From: an uncultured Clostridia bacterium
GTDB lineage: Bacteria > Bacillota > Clostridia > Oscillospirales > Oscillospiraceae
Assembly (NCBI GenBank): GCA_947169005.1
Contig: CAMVOG010000126.1
Span: 1-7,130, forward strand
Reading direction: 5' to 3'
DNA: 7,130 nt
The translations under genes and the position numbers were made by a program. The notes below the pieces were generated by a model. It was not told the origin of the DNA, searched no databases, and saw nothing but the letters and a program-made list of their open reading frames with translations. This document shows positions 1-4,768 of the stretch, in pieces; the first letter of the stretch is position 1, and each line of letters begins with the position of its first letter.

Positions 1-1
1 G

Positions 2-394
2 GTCCTGGAGCTGGAGGGTTTCCGCGTCGTTGCCGTCAACGACCGGGAGCTGACGGTTTCCGACGAAGACCTGGAGGCCCTGCGCGCCCTCTGCGCCGAA
101 ACAGTCCCGATCCTTTTGCTTTGCCACGTCCCCATCATGACGCCTCTCTGCCGCGCGGCCTGCACGGAAGCACTCTTCGGGCGGCTCGACTATTTCTACC
201 TCGACCCCGAGAAGGCGGACGCCAACGCCCGGGCCTTCGTCGCCCTCTGCGAGACCGAGGACGCCATCCGCGCGGTCCTCTGCGGCCACGTCCACGGCTT
301 CCACGCCATGGAGCTGGCCCCCGGCAAGCCGCAGCTTGTCGGCGCTCCCGGCATGATCGGCGCCGTCCACCTCGTCACCGTCCGGGGAGAATAA
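2..394 (+). CDS. Metallophosphoesterase, C-terminal part (5' end outside window)
   Basis: The frame is open from the window edge to a TAA at 392-394, giving 130 codons of a C-terminal half. Two signatures of the calcineurin-like phosphoesterase fold are visible. A hydrophobic strand runs into CHVPI (122-136), the position of the metal-binding His. CGHVHG (281-298) is the GHxH metal-ligand motif. The tail after it (GKPQLVGAPGMIGAVHLVTV) resembles the closing beta strands of this fold. The N-terminal DxH and GNHE motifs would lie upstream, so substrate class cannot be judged; these enzymes hydrolyse phosphomono- or diesters at a two-metal centre. No signal peptide can be assessed. A TTG inside the frame at 116 is not a plausible start, because the coding sense continues upstream of it. 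A small GC hairpin (395-408) follows the stop. The family call is fairly secure; the specific function is unknown. Confidence 0.8.
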   Translation, partial: VLELEGFRVVAVNDRELTVSDEDLEALRALCAETVPILLLCHVPIMTPLCRAACTEALFGRLDYFYLDPEKADANARAFVALCETEDAIRAVLCGHVHGFHAMELAPGKPQLVGAPGMIGAVHLVTVRGE

Positions 395-494
395 GGGGCC
401 TGCGCCCCCGAAGGGAAAGCGATCTCCGAAGCCTTGACACGCAGCCAACGCGCGCGCGACGGCGGCGCAGCCGCCCTCTCGTTCTCTCGTCCTT

Positions 495-536
495 GTCTTT
501 GTCTTAGTCTTAGTCTCTGTCTTAGTCTTAGTCTTT
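495..536. repeat. Tandem hexamer array, GTCTTA type, 7 units
   Basis: Seven contiguous 6-bp units read GTCTTT, GTCTTA, GTCTTA, GTCTCT, GTCTTA, GTCTTA, GTCTTT. A degenerate GTCATG follows, then GACTAAG (542-548), which is the reverse complement of CTTAGTC (527-533), so the array end can fold as a 7-bp hairpin. The CTTAGT core is shared with the heptamer arrays elsewhere in the window. Function unknown. Confidence 0.85.
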
Positions 537-578
537 GTCATGACTAAGGTAGGGTTTTCGCTTTTTGCAGATTTTCTC

Positions 579-620
579 AAACCAATGGTTTTTTTTCCCG
601 GAAACCATTGGTTTTTCTTT
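579..620 (+). terminator. Probable intrinsic terminator (13-bp perfect inverted repeat plus T-run)
   Basis: AAACCAATGGTTT (579-591) and AAACCATTGGTTT (602-614) are exact reverse complements with a 10-base spacer. The right arm runs into TTTTTCTTT (612-620). That is the arrangement of a + strand Rho-independent terminator, although the stem is AT-rich at both ends. It lies between the phosphoesterase gene and the guaB promoter, so it would insulate guaB from upstream transcription. The minus-strand reading lacks a matching T-run. A protein-binding palindrome is the alternative. Confidence 0.6.
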
Positions 621-623
621 GCC

Positions 624-679
624 CTGAGTACTGAGTCCTAAGTCCTGAGTCCTGAGTCCTGAGTCCTGAGTCCTGATCC
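624..679. repeat. Tandem heptamer array, CTGAGTC type, 8 units
   Basis: Eight contiguous 7-bp units read CTGAGTA, CTGAGTC, CTAAGTC, then four exact CTGAGTC, then a degenerate CTGATCC. The array ends 14 bases before the guaB -35 box. The form resembles the heptanucleotide STRR arrays described in cyanobacteria, but no function is evident. The period is exact and the units vary, which argues against a sequencing artefact. Confidence 0.9.
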
Positions 680-693
680 CCCCGATTTAAACA

Positions 694-722
694 TTGACAA
701 ACGCCCTCAAATAGGTTAAACT
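694..722 (+). promoter_or_regulatory. Sigma-A-type promoter for guaB
   Basis: A perfect -35 TTGACA (694-699) is followed, after 17 bases, by TAAACT (717-722). That matches 4 of 6 positions of TATAAT, including the conserved T1, A2 and last T. The surroundings are AT-rich, unlike the rest of the window. Predicted transcription start is near 729, leaving a leader of only about 40 bases, too short for a riboswitch. No clear purine operator was seen. Confidence 0.7.
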
Positions 723-749
723 AACTTAATATCAAAACTATACATATTT

Positions 750-762
750 GGGAGAGGAGAGG
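750..762 (+). promoter_or_regulatory. Ribosome binding site of guaB
   Basis: A long purine run with two GGAG/GAGG cores ends 5 bases before the TTG at 768. It is what selects the TTG start, as no ATG lies in frame nearby. Confidence 0.8.
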
Positions 763-767
763 TTCTT

Positions 768-2237
768 TTGGCAAGTTTTTATGACAGGATCGTAGGCGAG
801 GGCATTACCTTTGACGACGTGCTGCTGGTGCCGTCCGCCAGCGAGGTGGTCCCCGGGGACGTGGACCTTACCACGCGGCTCACGAAGAAGATCAAGCTCA
901 ATATCCCTCTGGTCAGCGCGGCCATGGATACGGTTACGGAGTCCAAGATGGCGATCGCCATCGCCCGGGAGGGCGGTATCGGCATCATCCATAAGAATAT
1001 GACCATTGACCAGCAGGCCGAGCAGGTGGATATGGTAAAGCGCTCGGAGAACGGCGTCATCACCAACCCCTTCTTCCTGTCCCCCCGGCACACCCTGGCC
1101 CAGGCGGACGAGCTCATGGCCAAGTACCGCATCTCCGGCGTTCCCATCGTGGACGGCGGCAAGCTGGTGGGCATCATCACCAACCGGGACATGAAGTTTG
1201 AGGAGAATCTGGACCGGCCCATCGCCGAGGTCATGACCAAGGAGAACCTCATCACCGCCCGTGAGGGCATCACCCTGGAGGACGCCAAGGCCATCCTGCA
1301 GAAGCATAAGGTGGAAAAGCTCCCCATCGTGGACGAGAACTTCGCCCTCAAGGGCCTTATCACCATCAAGGATATCGAAAAGGCTGTCACCTATCCCCGC
1401 AGCGCCCGTGACGAGAAGGGCCGCCTGGTGGTGGGCGCCGCCCTGGGCATCACGGCGGACGTGCTGGACCGCGCCTCCGCCCTCATTGACGCCGGCGTGG
1501 ACGTGCTGGGCCTGGATTCCGCCCACGGTCATTCCGGCAACGTGCTGAAATGCGTGGATATGATCAAGAACAAGTTCCCGGATGTGCAGCTCATTGCCGG
1601 CAACGTGGCCACCTACGAGGGCACCCGGGATCTGATCCTGGCGGGCGCGGACTGCGTGAAGGTCGGTATCGGCCCCGGCTCCATCTGCACCACCCGCGTC
1701 ATCGCCGGTATCGGCGTGCCCCAGATCACCGCCGTGGCGGACGCCGCCCGGGCTGCCGCCGAGTACGACGTTCCCATCATCGCGGACGGCGGCATCAAGT
1801 ACTCCGGCGACATCGTGAAGGCCCTGGGCGCGGGCGCCAACTGCGTCATGATGGGCTCCCTCTTCGCGGGCTGCGAGGAAAGCCCCGGTGAGACCGAGGT
1901 CTACCAGGGCCGTCAGTTCAAGGTCTACCGCGGCATGGGCTCCCTGGCCGCCATGGCCAAGGGCAGCAAGGACCGCTATTTCCAGGAGAACGCCAAGAAG
2001 CTGGTCCCCGAAGGCGTGGAGGGCCGCGTGCCCTATAAGGGAAGCGTTTCCGACACCATCTTCCAGATGATCGGCGGCATCCGCTCCGGTATGGGTTACT
2101 GCGGCACCCGCACCATCGACGAGCTGCGCACCAACGCCAAGTTCATCAAGATCACCAGCGCCGGTCTGCGGGAGAGCCATCCCCACGACATCTATATCAC
2201 CAAGGAAGCTCCCAACTACAGCACCAGCACCCAGTGA
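768..2237 (+). CDS. guaB: Inosine-5'-monophosphate dehydrogenase
   Basis: This cytoplasmic enzyme oxidises IMP to XMP with NAD+, the committed step of GMP synthesis. The 489-residue product is the normal bacterial length. It starts at TTG, fixed by the purine-rich ribosome site just upstream and by the conserved N-terminus (FYDRIVGEGITFDDVLLVP). The TIM-barrel begins at about residues 10-90. Two CBS domains occupy about 95-205 (VPIVDGGKLVGIITNRD and LPIVDENFALKGLITIKD). The barrel then resumes with GLDSAHGHS. The catalytic loop GPGSICTTR has the nucleophile Cys307. ADGGIKYSGD and YRGMGS bind the IMP phosphate. Arg403-Tyr404 (DRYFQ) is the mobile-flap dyad that activates water. It is probably the first gene of a run with the sirtuin and the TagA-like gene, driven by the promoter at 694-722. 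All key residues are present. Confidence 0.97.
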   Translation: MASFYDRIVGEGITFDDVLLVPSASEVVPGDVDLTTRLTKKIKLNIPLVSAAMDTVTESKMAIAIAREGGIGIIHKNMTIDQQAEQVDMVKRSENGVITNPFFLSPRHTLAQADELMAKYRISGVPIVDGGKLVGIITNRDMKFEENLDRPIAEVMTKENLITAREGITLEDAKAILQKHKVEKLPIVDENFALKGLITIKDIEKAVTYPRSARDEKGRLVVGAALGITADVLDRASALIDAGVDVLGLDSAHGHSGNVLKCVDMIKNKFPDVQLIAGNVATYEGTRDLILAGADCVKVGIGPGSICTTRVIAGIGVPQITAVADAARAAAEYDVPIIADGGIKYSGDIVKALGAGANCVMMGSLFAGCEESPGETEVYQGRQFKVYRGMGSLAAMAKGSKDRYFQENAKKLVPEGVEGRVPYKGSVSDTIFQMIGGIRSGMGYCGTRTIDELRTNAKFIKITSAGLRESHPHDIYITKEAPNYSTSTQ

Positions 2238-2247
2238 GGGAGGGGAG
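2238..2247 (+). promoter_or_regulatory. Ribosome binding site deciding the sirtuin start
   Basis: GGGAGGGGAG starts directly after the guaB stop (2235-2237) and ends 4 bases before TTG at 2252. An in-frame GTG at 2234 overlaps the guaB stop but would place this purine run inside the coding region and has no site of its own, so 2252 is preferred. Confidence 0.7.
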
Positions 2248-2251
2248 CTTT

Positions 2252-2968
2252 TTGAGCAAAGAGACCGAGCAGCTAAAGCAATGGGTGGCCGAATCCTCCT
2301 ATATCGTCTTTTTCGGCGGGGCCGGGGTCAGCACCGAGTCCGGCATCCCCGATTTCCGCAGCGTGGACGGGCTGTACCATCAGAAGTACGCCTTTTCCCC
2401 GGAGACGATACTGAGCCACAGCTTCTTTATGAAGAAGCCGGAGGAATTCTTCCGTTTCTATCACGATAAAATGATCTACCCGGACGCGAAGCCCAACGCC
2501 TGCCACAAAAAGCTGGCGGAGCTGGAGCGGGCCGGGAAGCTGAAGGCCGTTATCACCCAGAATATCGACGGCCTGCATCAGGCTGCCGGGAGCAAAGAGG
2601 TCCTGGAGCTCCACGGCACCATTCACAGGAATCATTGCATGCTCTGCGGGAAAGGCTATGGCTTGGAGACCGTGCAAAAGGCCAAGGGCGTTCCCTATTG
2701 CGACTGCGGCGGCATCATCAAGCCCGACGTGGTCCTCTACGAGGAGGGCCTGGACGAGAGCGTCCTGCGCCGGGCGGTGGACCATATCCGCGCCGCCGAT
2801 CTGCTGATCGTGGGGGGCACGTCCCTTTCCGTCTATCCGGCGGCGGGGCTTATCCAGTATTTCCGGGGCAGCCGCCTGGTGCTCATCAACAAATCGCCTA
2901 CCGCCTATGACGGGGAGGCGGCCCTGCTGATCCCGGAGAAGATCGGCGAGGTCTTTTCCACACTCTGA
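2252..2968 (+). CDS. cobB: NAD-dependent protein deacylase, sirtuin (SIR2) family
   Basis: Sirtuins remove acyl groups from lysines of cytoplasmic proteins, consuming NAD+ and releasing nicotinamide and O-acyl-ADP-ribose. With the TTG start the product is 238 residues, normal for bacterial CobB/SrtN-type enzymes. The NAD-binding motif GAGVSTESGIPDFRS spans residues 23-37, QNIDGLH 103-109, and the catalytic His of ELHG is His121. The zinc ribbon is Cys129-x2-Cys132 and Cys150-x-Cys152; the second pair has one residue between cysteines instead of the more usual two. GGTSLSVYPAAGLI and LINKSPT close the Rossmann fold. It lies 14 bases after guaB and 15 bases before the next gene, so co-transcription is likely. 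The symbol cobB follows general usage; acyl preference cannot be told. The Ala24/Arg36 region matches the general deacetylase type. Confidence 0.93.
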   Translation: MSKETEQLKQWVAESSYIVFFGGAGVSTESGIPDFRSVDGLYHQKYAFSPETILSHSFFMKKPEEFFRFYHDKMIYPDAKPNACHKKLAELERAGKLKAVITQNIDGLHQAAGSKEVLELHGTIHRNHCMLCGKGYGLETVQKAKGVPYCDCGGIIKPDVVLYEEGLDESVLRRAVDHIRAADLLIVGGTSLSVYPAAGLIQYFRGSRLVLINKSPTAYDGEAALLIPEKIGEVFSTL

Positions 2969-2983
2969 CGGGGCGGTGAGCTT

Positions 2984-3709
2984 GTGCGCAAAAACATCAT
3001 GGGGGTCGCCTTTGACGACCTGAATATGGCGGAGGCCGTGGAACGGGCCGCCGCACTGGCGGAGGAGAAGCGGGCGGCCTACGTGGTCACGCCCAATCCC
3101 GAGATCGTCTCCGCCTCCTGGAAAAATCCGGCCCTGGCCGAGGCCCTGCGGGACGCGGACCTGGTGGTGCCGGACGGCGTCGGCGTCGTCTACGCGGCCC
3201 GCATTTTGGGCACGCCTCTGAAGGAGCGTGTCCCGGGCATCGACCTGGCGACGGGCCTCTTTGAGCGCTTTTCCGGGGAAGGAAAGCGTGTCTTCCTCCT
3301 GGGCGCGAAGCCCGGCGTGGCGGAGAAAGCGGCAGAAACCCTCCAAAAAACCTGGCCCGGCCTGGTCCTCTGCGGCACCCACGACGGGTACTTTCAGGAG
3401 GACGGGCCCGTGCTTGAGGCGGTGAACGCCGCCGCGCCGGACCTGCTGCTGGTCTGCCTGGGCTTCCCGAAGCAGGAGCTCTGGATGCGCCGCAACCGGG
3501 ACAAGCTGCATGTGGGGCTCATGATGGGCCTCGGCGGCGTGCTGGACGTGTTCGCCGGCAATGTGCAGCGGGCCCCGGAGCGCTGGCAGAAACTGGGCCT
3601 GGAATGGCTCTACCGCCTCATGAAGCAGCCCAGCCGCATCGGCCGCATGGCGAAGCTCCCCCTGTTCCTGGTGAAGGCCGTCTTCCGCCGCCTGAGCGGG
3701 AAGAATTGA
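2984..3709 (+). CDS. tagA: WecG/TagA/CpsF-family glycosyltransferase
   Basis: Members transfer N-acetylmannosamine or a related sugar from a UDP donor to a lipid-linked sugar at the inner face of the membrane, during wall teichoic acid or other envelope glycan synthesis. The 241-residue product has the whole GT26 domain: VVTPNPEIV with Thr36, VVPDGVGVV with Asp64 (equivalent to the catalytic-site Thr/Asp studied in TagA), VPGIDL, VFLLGAKPG, DLLLVCLGFPKQE and GLGGVLDVFAGNVQRAPE. The basic, hydrophobic C-terminal tail (LGLEWLYRLMKQPSRIGRM and after) is the membrane-association appendage of TagA. GTG at 2984 is chosen as the only start near the conserved N-terminus, with a weak GGTGAG upstream. 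No tagB/tagF partner is in the window, so the glycan made is unknown; the symbol denotes family only. Its stop codon lies inside a 7-bp repeat array. Confidence 0.88.
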   Translation: MRKNIMGVAFDDLNMAEAVERAAALAEEKRAAYVVTPNPEIVSASWKNPALAEALRDADLVVPDGVGVVYAARILGTPLKERVPGIDLATGLFERFSGEGKRVFLLGAKPGVAEKAAETLQKTWPGLVLCGTHDGYFQEDGPVLEAVNAAAPDLLLVCLGFPKQELWMRRNRDKLHVGLMMGLGGVLDVFAGNVQRAPERWQKLGLEWLYRLMKQPSRIGRMAKLPLFLVKAVFRRLSGKN

Positions 3710-3738
3710 AGATTAAAGATTAAAGATTGAAGATAAAA
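3704..3738. repeat. Tandem heptamer array, GATTAAA type, 5 units
   Basis: Contiguous 7-bp units read AATTGAA, GATTAAA, GATTAAA, GATTGAA and GATAAAA. The first unit contains the last codon and TGA stop of the TagA-like gene, so the array begins inside coding sequence. It is AT-rich against a GC-rich surround. Confidence 0.8.
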
Positions 3739-3739
3739 A

Positions 3740-3774
3740 ACTAAGCACTAAGCACTTCTCACTAAGCACTGAAA
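3740..3774. repeat. Tandem heptamer array, ACTAAGC type, 5 units
   Basis: Contiguous 7-bp units read ACTAAGC, ACTAAGC, ACTTCTC, ACTAAGC and ACTGAAA. It follows the GATTAAA array after a single base and ends at the ribosome site of the next gene (AAAAGG, about 8 bases before the ATG at 3788). ACTAAG is the reverse complement of the CTTAGT core of the array at 495-536. Confidence 0.8.
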
Positions 3775-3787
3775 AAGGACACACACA

Positions 3788-4465
3788 ATGAGCAAGGGCA
3801 AACTGATCGTATTCGAGGGGATCGACGGCTCCGGTAAATCGACCCAGTACCGGCTCCTCTGCGAGGAGCTGGAGGCGCGGGGCGTGGCCTTCCGCAAGCT
3901 GGTCTTTCCCCAATATGAGGAGGAGTCCTCGGCGCTGATCCGCATGTATCTGCGGGGGGACTTCGGCTCCAGACCCACGGACGTGAATGCCTATGCGGCC
4001 TCCGCCTTCTTCGCGGTGGACCGCTATGCCTCCTATAAAAAATCCTGGGGCGAATGGTATGAGGGCGGCGGGCTGATCGTGACGGATCGCTACGCCACCT
4101 CCAACGCCGTCCACCAGGCCTCCAAGCTGCCGGAGGGAGAGCGGGAGCCCTTCTTTCGCTGGCTGGCGGATTTTGAATACGGCAAGCTGGGCCTGCCCGC
4201 GCCGGACCTGGTGCTGCTCATGGATGTGACGACGGAGGCCGCCGCCGCCCAGCGAGCGGTCCGGGAGGCTGCCACGGGCACCGACGCCGATATCCACGAG
4301 CGGGACCTGGCTTATCTGGAGCAGTGCCGGGGCGCGGCCCTGGCCGCCGCCAAGGCCTACGGCTGGCGCGTCGTGGATTGTATGGAAAAGGGAAAAATGC
4401 GCTCCGTCGAGGATATCCGGGCGGAAATACGCGCTGCCGTCCTGGCGGAGCTGGGCCTGCAATAA
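3788..4465 (+). CDS. tmk: Thymidylate kinase (dTMP kinase)
   Basis: The cytoplasmic enzyme phosphorylates dTMP to dTDP with ATP, the step shared by salvage and de novo dTTP synthesis. The product is 225 residues, near the upper end of the usual bacterial range. The P-loop GIDGSGKST is at residues 11-19. FFAVDRY has Asp78-Arg79, and VTDRY has Asp100-Arg101 in the dTMP site, followed by TSNAVHQ. A C-terminal segment with RAVREAATGTDADIHERD takes the place of the LID. The form with FPQYEEESSALIRMYLRGDFG and an extended VNAYAASAFFAVDRYASYK matches a thymidylate-kinase subfamily common in Clostridia, more than the E. coli type. ATG at 3788 is the only reasonable start and gives the canonical N-terminus. 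A 78-base gap filled with heptamer arrays separates it from the upstream gene, so whether it shares the guaB transcript is open. Confidence 0.93.
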   Translation: MSKGKLIVFEGIDGSGKSTQYRLLCEELEARGVAFRKLVFPQYEEESSALIRMYLRGDFGSRPTDVNAYAASAFFAVDRYASYKKSWGEWYEGGGLIVTDRYATSNAVHQASKLPEGEREPFFRWLADFEYGKLGLPAPDLVLLMDVTTEAAAAQRAVREAATGTDADIHERDLAYLEQCRGAALAAAKAYGWRVVDCMEKGKMRSVEDIRAEIRAAVLAELGLQ

Positions 4466-4467
4466 TG

Positions 4468-4497
4468 AAAAAAGGGGGCCCTCCGCAGAGAGCCCCC
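4468..4497 (-). terminator. Intrinsic terminator on the minus strand
   Basis: On the minus strand a hairpin with arms 4492-4497/4474-4479 (GGGGGC with GCCCCC), one mismatch, 3 further pairs and a 4-base loop is followed at once by six T (complement of A at 4468-4473). That is a textbook Rho-independent terminator. On the + strand the hairpin is not followed by T, so it should not end tmk transcription well. It lies 18 bases past the TGA of the Cys-rich minus-strand frame. Confidence 0.8.
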
Positions 4498-4515
4498 GCC
4501 GCTCAGCCTTACGCC

Positions 4516-4707
4516 TCAGCAGCAGCCGCCGCAGCCGTTGCCGCAGCCGTCGTTGCAGCCGTTGCCGCAGCCGATGCCGTTGCCGCAGCCGTCCTTTCCC
4601 CGCGCGTTGAGCTTCGGCCCCCGCCGCGCGGCGCTGCCTCGGGGGCCGTGATCGGCGCGGCTCCTTTCGCCCCGCCTTTCGCAACATCCTATGCGCGGCG
4701 CCCCCAA
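4516..4707 (-). CDS. Possible small Cys/Gly/Asn-rich protein of unknown function
   Basis: I do not recognise this. The minus-strand frame ends at TGA (4516-4518). Its last 25 residues (4519-4593) hold seven Cys spaced C-x5-C-x3-C-x3-C-x3-C-x2-C-C, separated almost only by Gly, Asn and Asp. The 38 residues before them are Arg/Gly-rich and less gene-like. Support for a real gene is the strong minus-strand terminator just after the stop and the ordered Cys spacing. Against it, there is no ATG in frame; the nearest alternative start is TTG at 4707 (63 residues) with no clear ribosome site, and no promoter is visible. An AAAGGAG on the minus strand (about 4662-4668) has no usable start after it in this frame. 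Metal binding or a precursor-peptide role would fit the composition but is guesswork. A decayed gene end or a codon-scale repeat are alternatives. The start is uncertain. Confidence 0.35.
   Translation of the reverse strand: MGAPRIGCCERRGERSRADHGPRGSAARRGPKLNARGKDGCGNGIGCGNGCNDGCGNGCGGCC
4615..4648. repeat. Perfect 9-bp GC inverted repeat
   Basis: CGGCCCCCG (4615-4623) and CGGGGGCCG (4640-4648) are exact reverse complements around a 16-base spacer that itself contains the palindrome GCCGCGCGGC (4623-4632). It would form a very stable hairpin in RNA of either strand. No T-run follows on either side, so it is not a standard terminator. Confidence 0.7.
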
Positions 4708-4758
4708 GGGGTGCGGCCGCCGGGGACAGTTCCCAAATGCCGCCCGAGACGGCAGAAT

Positions 4759-4762
4759 GGAG
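4759..4762 (+). promoter_or_regulatory. Ribosome binding site deciding the mltG start
   Basis: GGAG lies 6 bases before ATG at 4769. The in-frame ATG codons at 4691 and 4757 have only weak or no sites, and the ATG at 4757 would overlap this one. Confidence 0.6.
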
Positions 4763-4768
4763 TACGCC

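Larger units (their letters stand above)
395..767. other. Intergenic region upstream of guaB, 373 bases without a gene
   Basis: No frame here has a start, ribosome site and coding character. Reading 5' to 3', it holds two small GC hairpins (395-408, GGGGC/GCCCC; 461-475, GGCGGC-GCA-GCCGCC followed by a pyrimidine-rich run), a hexamer array (495-536), a 7-bp stem CTTAGTC/GACTAAG (527-548), an AT-rich perfect 13-bp inverted repeat with a T-run (579-616), a heptamer array (624-679), then the guaB promoter and leader. Composition shifts sharply from GC-rich to AT-rich towards the promoter. Confidence 0.8.
4466..4768. other. Intergenic region between tmk and mltG, 303 bases
   Basis: No + strand gene is credible here. 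The stretch contains a minus-strand terminator (4468-4497), a run of imperfect GCC-GCA-GCC-GTT units (about 4519-4593) that reads as Cys/Gly/Asn-rich on the minus strand, a perfect 9-bp GC inverted repeat (4615-4648), a second GC hairpin (4698-4714, GCGCCCC/GGGGTGC) and the mltG ribosome site. An ATG at 4691 in the mltG frame exists, but the 26 residues it would add are Arg/Gly/Pro-rich and lack a ribosome site. Confidence 0.7.

Noticed and set aside
434..439. TTGACA as a second promoter -35 box
   Set aside because: The following 16-19 bases are pure GC alternation with nothing like a -10 box.
624..679. CRISPR array
   Set aside because: The units are 7 bp and contiguous, with no spacers and no cas genes nearby.
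729..767. Purine or ppGpp/PRPP riboswitch in the guaB leader
   Set aside because: The predicted leader is about 40 bases and has no aptamer-like paired elements.
738..2186. Long open frame on the minus strand opposite guaB (482 codons)
   Set aside because: It is an antisense shadow of a GC-rich gene: His/Gly/Asp-rich low-complexity product, no ribosome site, and guaB itself is beyond doubt.
2234..2251. GTG at 2234 as the sirtuin start
   Set aside because: It overlaps the guaB stop and would put the strong ribosome site within the coding sequence; TTG at 2252 follows that site at a good distance.
2273..3511. Minus-strand open frame spanning the sirtuin and TagA-like genes
   Set aside because: It crosses two well-supported genes and has no motif or start signal of its own.
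3713..4687. Minus-strand open frame starting at ATG 4687 and running through tmk
   Set aside because: It reads the Cys-rich stretch in a different frame as an Arg/Gln repeat and then is antisense to tmk; it would also cross the minus-strand terminator at 4468-4497.
4691..4768. N-terminal extension of MltG from ATG 4691
   Set aside because: It lacks a ribosome site and the added residues are unlike the acidic tail; GGAG before 4769 fits better.
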